From CAYPZL01 sp964415045 (lineage in GTDB: Bacteria > Planctomycetota > Phycisphaerae > Sedimentisphaerales > Anaerobacaceae), in assembly GCA_964415045.1 (NCBI GenBank), contig CAYPZL010000097.1:1-21247 (forward strand): 21,247 nucleotides of DNA. The letters run 5' to 3'. Position 1 is the first letter of the stretch. Every line of letters starts with the position of its first letter. The notes under the pieces are model-generated. The model was not told where the DNA came from. It was given only the letters and a program-made list of their open reading frames with translations, and searched no databases. Shown here in pieces: positions 16,585-21,247 of this stretch. The position numbers and the translations under genes are program-made.

Positions 16585-18306
16585 TCACTTCTTCAAAAGA
16601 GGCTTCCTGAAGTCTGCTATCGCTTCCAATCGGACCGCTCCTGCCGGGCCCGTGTCAATCGGTGCTACCGGTAGCTCCAGCTTTTCTCCCTTGAACGTGG
16701 CCTCGGCAAACCTGTCTTTCTTCAACGTTGTGCCGATTTTGCGAAAGAAGGGAAAGAGGTCCTCCCCGACCGCAATACTCATGTCCTCTACCGTATCGTC
16801 CCAACTGAGCCGCCGGTCCGGCTGGTCCTGCCAACGCGTGTACTGTACCCAGCGCCAGCGCGGGTACCAGGTCGGCCCATATCGATCATCCAGCTTCTGC
16901 CATACCCACCAGATTTTCGTCCACTCCTTGCCCTTTCCCCATTTCTCGCGCATCTGATCGCCCGGCAGGGCGAGGTCCAGCTCCGTCGCATCCTGGTCAA
17001 AATCGAACAACCTGTTTGGCTGATGACTGACCCTTTTGCCGGTCGCCAGTGCTGCGGCCTTGCCCTGGAACCAGCCGGCGTGAGATTCCCCCTGGTTGCC
17101 CTGGGCCCAGTTGCCCGCCGTCTCGCCCCGGTCGTTGACGGGCCCGCTCATCGTGTGCGCCAGCTCATGCGCAAAGACACTCAGCACCCCTCGCTTCGTC
17201 AGCGAGATGATCCCCACCTCCTTGGGCAGATAGGCGTTCACCGCCCAGCCACCACCGCCGCCGGCCGACAGAATCAGGTTCATCGGCTCATCCGAAGGCG
17301 GTGAAGGGAGCCAGCCCTCCACCTTGCTCTTGATCAAAGGCATGTCCTTCTCAATACACTCCAGCAAATCCGCATTTTGGTTCTTCGCGTAATAGACGAC
17401 GACGTTGCCGATGCGCTTGCTTGATTCGGGGTAGATGGGCCCGCCGCCGGCCGCCTCCATCGGCAGGCGCTTCGTGCCGCCGACGGGCTCGGAACCTTCG
17501 GCCGCCAGCTTGATCAACGCCGCGAGCGCATCATTCGCGTCCGCCTGGCGCGATTGGCGCTTGAATCCCTCGAAATAGCTCGCCGATCCCACGATCAATA
17601 CGCGCCCGTTGCCATACCGCCGCCCGGCGATTACCGTTTCACCCGCCTCTGCCTTACTGATTGCCTGCCAATCTTTGCCTGTGCTTACCACCGACATGCG
17701 CGCCTTGTCCAGGACATCTGATTCAGATGTGAACTGCGCCCCAAACTCCCCGGCCAGCTTGTTCAACGGCCACTGTGCGAGCCCCTCCTTGTCACGTACA
17801 CTGCCGCCCAGCAGGACCAGTCCTCCGCCCTCGCTGACAAATCTTTTCAAAGCGGCGATCTCTTCCGGCAGGTAACGCTGGGCCTTGGGATCGGCCTGGA
17901 ACGCAATGACCACGTTGTACCGCGGATTGGACCACCAGGCGAAAGGTCGCCGATTTCCCGCCGGCACGCGCACCCGACTGAGGCTGCCCGGCGCCACGAC
18001 CGTGTCCAGGGCTGCCTGGCTGCCGACGGCGCGAAACCCGCGCGCCCGCAGCATGCCGGGGAGCGACCACATGGTGAAAAAATTCGCCTGGTGAGAAAGA
18101 TCGATCAGGACGTTGATCCCCGTATCGCCCCGCACCCGTTGCTGGCGCAGGGGAAACTCCTTCGCAATATCCGCACTCAGCGTTGCACCGGATCGAGATA
18201 TGCGCTCGATCTGCGCCAGGTCGGCCCCCGCACAGATCCCGGCTCCCAACCACACCGCCGCAACCACCAGGAAACTGATGGGGTAACAGGTCTTACGTGA
18301 CTTCAT
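16585..18306 (-). CDS. Secreted M60-like zinc metallopeptidase with N-terminal GATase-like domain
   Basis: This 573-residue protein has a signal peptide (MKSRKTCYPISFLVVAAVWLG). Residues about 60-250 resemble the class I glutamine amidotransferase-like/ThuA fold (INVLIDLSHQANFF, LPEEIAALKRFVSEGGGLVLLGGS) without an obvious catalytic Cys. The peptidase part follows, with HELAH at 380-384 (HExxH) and Glu395 or Glu407 as the third zinc ligand. It ends in an EDLFPFFRKIGTTL segment like the end of M60/enhancin-like domains. M60 peptidases cut mucin-type or other O-glycosylated proteins, so this enzyme probably opens a glycoprotein substrate; that role is inferred. ATG 18306 has AAGGAG 8 bases upstream and gives a proper leader; the longer start at 18333 adds nine residues without a better ribosome site. 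It is convergent with the DUF6067 gene and divergent from the sulfatase. Confidence 0.78.
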   Translation of the reverse strand: MKSRKTCYPISFLVVAAVWLGAGICAGADLAQIERISRSGATLSADIAKEFPLRQQRVRGDTGINVLIDLSHQANFFTMWSLPGMLRARGFRAVGSQAALDTVVAPGSLSRVRVPAGNRRPFAWWSNPRYNVVIAFQADPKAQRYLPEEIAALKRFVSEGGGLVLLGGSVRDKEGLAQWPLNKLAGEFGAQFTSESDVLDKARMSVVSTGKDWQAISKAEAGETVIAGRRYGNGRVLIVGSASYFEGFKRQSRQADANDALAALIKLAAEGSEPVGGTKRLPMEAAGGGPIYPESSKRIGNVVVYYAKNQNADLLECIEKDMPLIKSKVEGWLPSPPSDEPMNLILSAGGGGGWAVNAYLPKEVGIISLTKRGVLSVFAHELAHTMSGPVNDRGETAGNWAQGNQGESHAGWFQGKAAALATGKRVSHQPNRLFDFDQDATELDLALPGDQMREKWGKGKEWTKIWWVWQKLDDRYGPTWYPRWRWVQYTRWQDQPDRRLSWDDTVEDMSIAVGEDLFPFFRKIGTTLKKDRFAEATFKGEKLELPVAPIDTGPAGAVRLEAIADFRKPLLKK

Positions 18307-18656
18307 ACATCGTACTCCTTCAAGCTTCGGCAAGTCATCTTACGTGAAAGACAACTCCTATTATGTACCGGTAGTCGCAAGAGGCTCAACCCTGAATCTC
18401 CACTTAAACGAAGTTACCGCAGGTCCAGGCATTGAGATGGCTACCGATATTCACCCGCAACAAGGGATGCAGCACTGTTCTCGACGTGGCTGGGACTTCG
18501 GAGATGAAACCGAGAACGGAATCGACGACATCCGGTGGATGAAGACGTGTGTTTTCGCTGGCGTTGGTGTGGGGGGAGGCGTATTATTTCTTGTGGCGTG
18601 TACATTGTATTGCAGTGCGCCTTGCGACGGGCCCTTGTTCGACAGGAGGTTGGAGC
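18307..18656. other. 350-bp divergent intergenic region
   Basis: It separates the M60-like peptidase (leftward) and the sulfatase (rightward), so both promoters should be here. It holds the AAGGAG site of the peptidase (about 18315-18320) and the GGAGG site of the sulfatase (about 18645-18649). I see no -35/-10 pair good enough to name and no persuasive gene; the short frames present have no ribosome sites. Confidence 0.4.
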
Positions 18657-20093
18657 ATGACAGGTTGGTGTACTTCGCGACGTGCGTTTTTGAAATCGGC
18701 GGCAGTGGGATTGGGGGCGACGGCGCTGGGGCGCGGGATTGCCGCGGCGCAGAGCCGGGCGGCGAAGCGGCCGAACATCATCTTTTTGCTCACCGACGAT
18801 CAGCGGTGGGACACGATGGGGTGCATGGGCAACCGGATCATCCAGACGCCCAACATGGACGACATGGCCGCCAACGGGGTGAAGTTCACCAACGCGTTCG
18901 TCACGACGAGCATCTGTGCCACCAGCCGGGCGAGCATCTTTTCGGGGCAGTACGCCCGGCGGCACGGGATTCACGATTTCGCGACGTCGTTTTCCGACGA
19001 GGCGTGGGCCCAGACGTATCCGGCTCTGCTCAAGGGCGCGGGCTACCGCCTGGGCATGGTCGGCAAGTACGGCGTCGGCCGGGACAGGGATTTCCACAAG
19101 GAGACGTTCGATTACTGGCGGGGCATTGCAGGCCAGCCCAAATACGAGCACAAGGACAAGGACGGCAACTATAAACACCTCACGCAGATCATGGGCGAGC
19201 AGTGCGTCGAATTCCTGCAGGGCTGCACGACAGATCAGCCGTTCTGCCTGTCGGTTAGCTTCAAGGCCCCGCATGTGCAGGACAGCGACCCGCGGCAGTT
19301 CATCTACGACCCGGCCTACAAGGACCTCTACAAAGACGTGCAAATTCCGGTGCCGCCGACGGCCTCGGGCAGCCACTTCCAGACGCTGCCGGCGTTTCTG
19401 CGCGACGACGCGACGACTGCCCGCGTCCGCTGGCGGATGCGCTTCGCCACGCCGAAGGCGTACCAGGAATCCGTCAAAGGCTACTACCGCCTCATCACCG
19501 GCGTCGATGTCGTCATCGGCAAGGTGCGAAAGGAACTCGAGCGCCTCGGCCTGGCCGACAACACCGTCATCATGCTGATGGGCGACAATGGCTTCTTCCT
19601 GTCCGAGCACGGTTTCGCGGGCAAATGGTATGGGTACAACGAGTCGATTCGTGTGCCGCTGCTGGTCTACGATCCGCGGCTGCCGCGTAGCCTGCGGGGC
19701 CAGAGCCGCGAGGAAATCGCCCTGAACATCGACCTGGCGCCCACGATACTGGCGCTGGCGGGCGTGCCGATTCCGCGCCGGATGCAGGGCCGGGACCTGT
19801 CGCCGCTGATCGGCGGTGAGACACGCCCCTGGCGCATCGATTTCCTGTACGAGCATCTGTTCGAGCATCGCCCGCCCAATGCCGCGCAGAACCTGATCCC
19901 CAAGACCGAAGGTGTCGTTTCGGAGCGGTACAAGTACTTGTGCTACATCGAGCAGGAGCCGCCGTACGAGCAGCTTTTCGACCTCAAGGTCGATCCGTAC
20001 GAGCAGCACAACCTCGTGGGCCAGAGCAACTACGAGTCCACGCTCAAGGCGATGCGCGTCCGTTGCCACCAGTTGCGATTGCAGTGCGAGTGA
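18657..20093 (+). CDS. Arylsulfatase (family S1), Tat-exported, intact
   Basis: This 478-residue enzyme hydrolyses sulfate esters outside the cytoplasm. The Tat leader SRRAFLK (7-13) is followed by an Ala/Gly-rich stretch ending AAAQ. The metal ligands are in LTDDQ (45-49). The formylglycine site reads CATSR with Cys87: the usual Pro/Ala at the third place is Thr, a variant found in some planctomycete sulfatases. The second metal site (MGDNGFFLSEHGFAGKW), the ESIRVPLLVYDPR strand and the C-terminal YKYLCYIEQEPPYEQLFDLKVDPYEQHNL complete a full-length fold. ATG 18657 has GGAGG 7 bases upstream; an upstream ATG (18549) would put 36 extra residues before the Tat motif and is rejected. Cys87 needs a formylglycine-generating or anSME maturase, not encoded here. 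It is the only undamaged sulfatase in the window. Confidence 0.92.
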   Translation: MTGWCTSRRAFLKSAAVGLGATALGRGIAAAQSRAAKRPNIIFLLTDDQRWDTMGCMGNRIIQTPNMDDMAANGVKFTNAFVTTSICATSRASIFSGQYARRHGIHDFATSFSDEAWAQTYPALLKGAGYRLGMVGKYGVGRDRDFHKETFDYWRGIAGQPKYEHKDKDGNYKHLTQIMGEQCVEFLQGCTTDQPFCLSVSFKAPHVQDSDPRQFIYDPAYKDLYKDVQIPVPPTASGSHFQTLPAFLRDDATTARVRWRMRFATPKAYQESVKGYYRLITGVDVVIGKVRKELERLGLADNTVIMLMGDNGFFLSEHGFAGKWYGYNESIRVPLLVYDPRLPRSLRGQSREEIALNIDLAPTILALAGVPIPRRMQGRDLSPLIGGETRPWRIDFLYEHLFEHRPPNAAQNLIPKTEGVVSERYKYLCYIEQEPPYEQLFDLKVDPYEQHNLVGQSNYESTLKAMRVRCHQLRLQCE

Positions 20094-20121
20094 AACCGCC
20101 CTGCAAAGTGCCGGCAATTGT

Positions 20122-20150
20122 TTGACAGCCGTCGGTCGGCGGTGTATCAT
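20122..20150 (+). promoter_or_regulatory. Near-consensus sigma-70 promoter for the mdh gene
   Basis: TTGACA (20122-20127) and TATCAT (20145-20150) are separated by 17 bases. Expected transcription start is near 20157, giving a leader of about 100 bases before ATG 20257. The spacer holds the small inverted repeat GCCG/CGGC, and TGCCGGC stands on both sides of the promoter (20109-20115, 20150-20156). The gene can therefore be expressed independently of the sulfatase. Confidence 0.65.
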
Positions 20151-20256
20151 GCCGGCTTTTCTGCTACACGGTGCGGTCTCCCCAGCCGGTCGCGGGCATG
20201 AAGAGTCCGGACCAAGACCAATACCAATACCTCAAGGACAGATGGAAGAAATTGCC

Positions 20257-21189
20257 ATGGCACAAGGTAAAATCACTGTCGTCGGCGCCGGCAACGTCGG
20301 TGCGACGACGGCCCATATTGCCGCCACGAGGCGTCTCGGCACCGTTGTTCTGCTGGATATTATCGGCGGGCTGCCCGAAGGCAAGGGGCTCGATATGGCC
20401 GAAGCCAGCCCGATCTATGGCTGGCAGCAGGATATTATCGGTACGACGGACTGGGCCGCGACGGCCGGCAGCGACGTCGTGATCGTCACCAGCGGCGTGC
20501 CGCGCAAGCCGGGGATGAGCCGGGACGACCTGCTGGCGACCAACGCCGGTATCGTCCGGGACGTCAGCGGCAAGATCGCCGAGCATTCGCCCGAGGCGTT
20601 CGTGATCGTGGTCTGCAATCCGCTCGACGCGATGGTGCACGTGGCCGCAAAGGTCACCGGGTTCCCCACGCAGCGCGTGATGGGGATGGCCGGGGCGCTG
20701 GATTCGGCGCGGTTCCGCTATTTTCTCGCGGCCGAACTGGGCGTGTCCGTGGAGGACGTTCAGTGCGTCTTGATGGGCGGGCACGGCGACGATATGGTCC
20801 CCTTGCCCAGGTTTACCTCCGTCAGCGGCGTGCCCGTCACCCAGCTTCTCGATGAGTCCAAGCTGGCCGAACTGATCGAGCGGACCCGCAAGGGCGGCAT
20901 CGAAATCGTCAATCTGTTGGGCTACAGCGCCTATTACGCGCCGGCCGCCGGCGCCGTGAAAATGGCCGAGGCCATCCTCCGGGATACGAAAAACGTATTC
21001 TGCTGCTGCGCCTACTGCGACGCGCCATACGGTGTGGGAGGTTATTTCGTAGGGGTTCCCGCTGTCCTGGGTGCCGGCGGAGTGGAGCGCGTCCTCGAAC
21101 TCGATCTCGACGATTCGGAGAAGGGCCAGTTCGCCGAATCGCTCGGGCACGTCAAGCAGCTCGTGGCGAAAGTGGACTCCGTGCTGTGA
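20257..21189 (+). CDS. mdh: Malate dehydrogenase (LDH-like type)
   Basis: This is a cytoplasmic 310-residue enzyme interconverting malate and oxaloacetate with NAD. The N-terminal Rossmann motif is ITVVGAGNVGATTA (about 6-19). SGVPRKPGMSRDDLL carries the substrate-binding arginines of the mobile loop, VVCNPLDAM contains the conserved NP, and MGGHGDDMVPL contains the catalytic His. The Arg at the first loop position and the LDH-like overall pattern fit malate rather than lactate dehydrogenase; assignment rests on those motifs. Length is typical for the type. ATG 20257 has GGAAGA 7 bases upstream; ATG 20242 would give five extra residues but its AAGGA is only 3 bases away. It is a central-metabolism gene and probably marks the edge of the glycan locus. 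Confidence 0.92.
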   Translation: MAQGKITVVGAGNVGATTAHIAATRRLGTVVLLDIIGGLPEGKGLDMAEASPIYGWQQDIIGTTDWAATAGSDVVIVTSGVPRKPGMSRDDLLATNAGIVRDVSGKIAEHSPEAFVIVVCNPLDAMVHVAAKVTGFPTQRVMGMAGALDSARFRYFLAAELGVSVEDVQCVLMGGHGDDMVPLPRFTSVSGVPVTQLLDESKLAELIERTRKGGIEIVNLLGYSAYYAPAAGAVKMAEAILRDTKNVFCCCAYCDAPYGVGGYFVGVPAVLGAGGVERVLELDLDDSEKGQFAESLGHVKQLVAKVDSVL

Positions 21190-21232
21190 GTTTGGAACTG
21201 AACTTTTGCAAAATGGAGATTAGGCTTACTTT

Positions 21233-21240
21233 AGGGAGGA
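21233..21240 (+). promoter_or_regulatory. Strong Shine-Dalgarno at the right edge
   Basis: AGGGAGGA lies 7 bases before the window end and 43 after the mdh stop. It predicts a co-transcribed gene that begins just outside the window. Confidence 0.5.
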
Positions 21241-21247
21241 AAAATCT

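Noticed and set aside
18441..20150. 569-residue open frame on the minus strand
   Set aside because: It is antisense to the intact sulfatase, lacks family resemblance, and is explained by GC-rich third positions; similar long antisense frames occur at 10478-11863, 3408-4604 and 14473-15456.
19912..20256. N-terminal extension of malate dehydrogenase
   Set aside because: It overlaps the sulfatase 3' end out of frame and is Ser/Thr/Arg-rich shadow sequence; the Rossmann motif follows ATG 20257 directly, with a ribosome site.
1..21247. CRISPR array, tRNA or rRNA gene
   Set aside because: No regularly spaced repeats and no tRNA-like cloverleaf or rRNA-like sequence was seen on either strand.

Overview
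The window most likely comes from a member of the Planctomycetota, possibly class Phycisphaerae. This is inferred from content: roughly 60% GC, several arylsulfatases and a Gfo/Idh/MocA oxidoreductase with Tat-type leaders, a large secreted beta-helix protein ending in the Ig/Fn3-like domain common in that phylum, and secreted GH38 and DUF6067-type proteins. There is no SusC/SusD pair and no rRNA or tRNA. Lentisphaerota or Verrucomicrobiota cannot be excluded without a search.

Layout. Positions 1-366 are non-coding and hold two near-identical 42-bp direct repeats (51-92, 325-366). The second abuts the C-terminal remnant of a sulfatase (389-739). A second sulfatase (736-2274) overlaps it by 4 bp and is interrupted by one in-frame TAG at 1249. 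A secreted right-handed beta-helix protein (2403-4661) and an SSS-family Na+/solute symporter (4748-6397) follow on the same strand. Then comes a module that looks foreign to the sugar locus: a TerB-like/BRCT protein on the minus strand (6656-7309) divergent from a protein of unknown function (7373-8458). Related hairpin repeats stand on both sides (6557-6607 and 8491-8541), each in a convergent gap.

A Tat-exported oxidoreductase (8586-9914, minus) is preceded by two tiny ORFs chained to it by stop/start overlaps. Divergent from these, a GH38-like glycosidase (10433-13174) and a DUF6067-like glycoside hydrolase (13225-16446) form a two-gene unit with credible promoters. A secreted M60-like zinc peptidase (16585-18306, minus) and an intact sulfatase (18657-20093, plus) are divergently arranged. 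A housekeeping-type malate dehydrogenase (20257-21189) with a near-consensus sigma-70 promoter closes the window. A strong Shine-Dalgarno at the right edge predicts another gene just beyond.

Taken together this looks like a catabolic locus for a sulfated, probably protein-linked or mixed glycan. Sulfatases would desulfate it, the beta-helix protein and the two glycoside hydrolases would cut the chain, the M60-like peptidase would open the protein backbone, the oxidoreductase would modify a sugar and the symporter would import the product. Two of the three sulfatase genes are damaged, which suggests that substrate use is changing or that part of the locus is decaying. The substrate is inference only.
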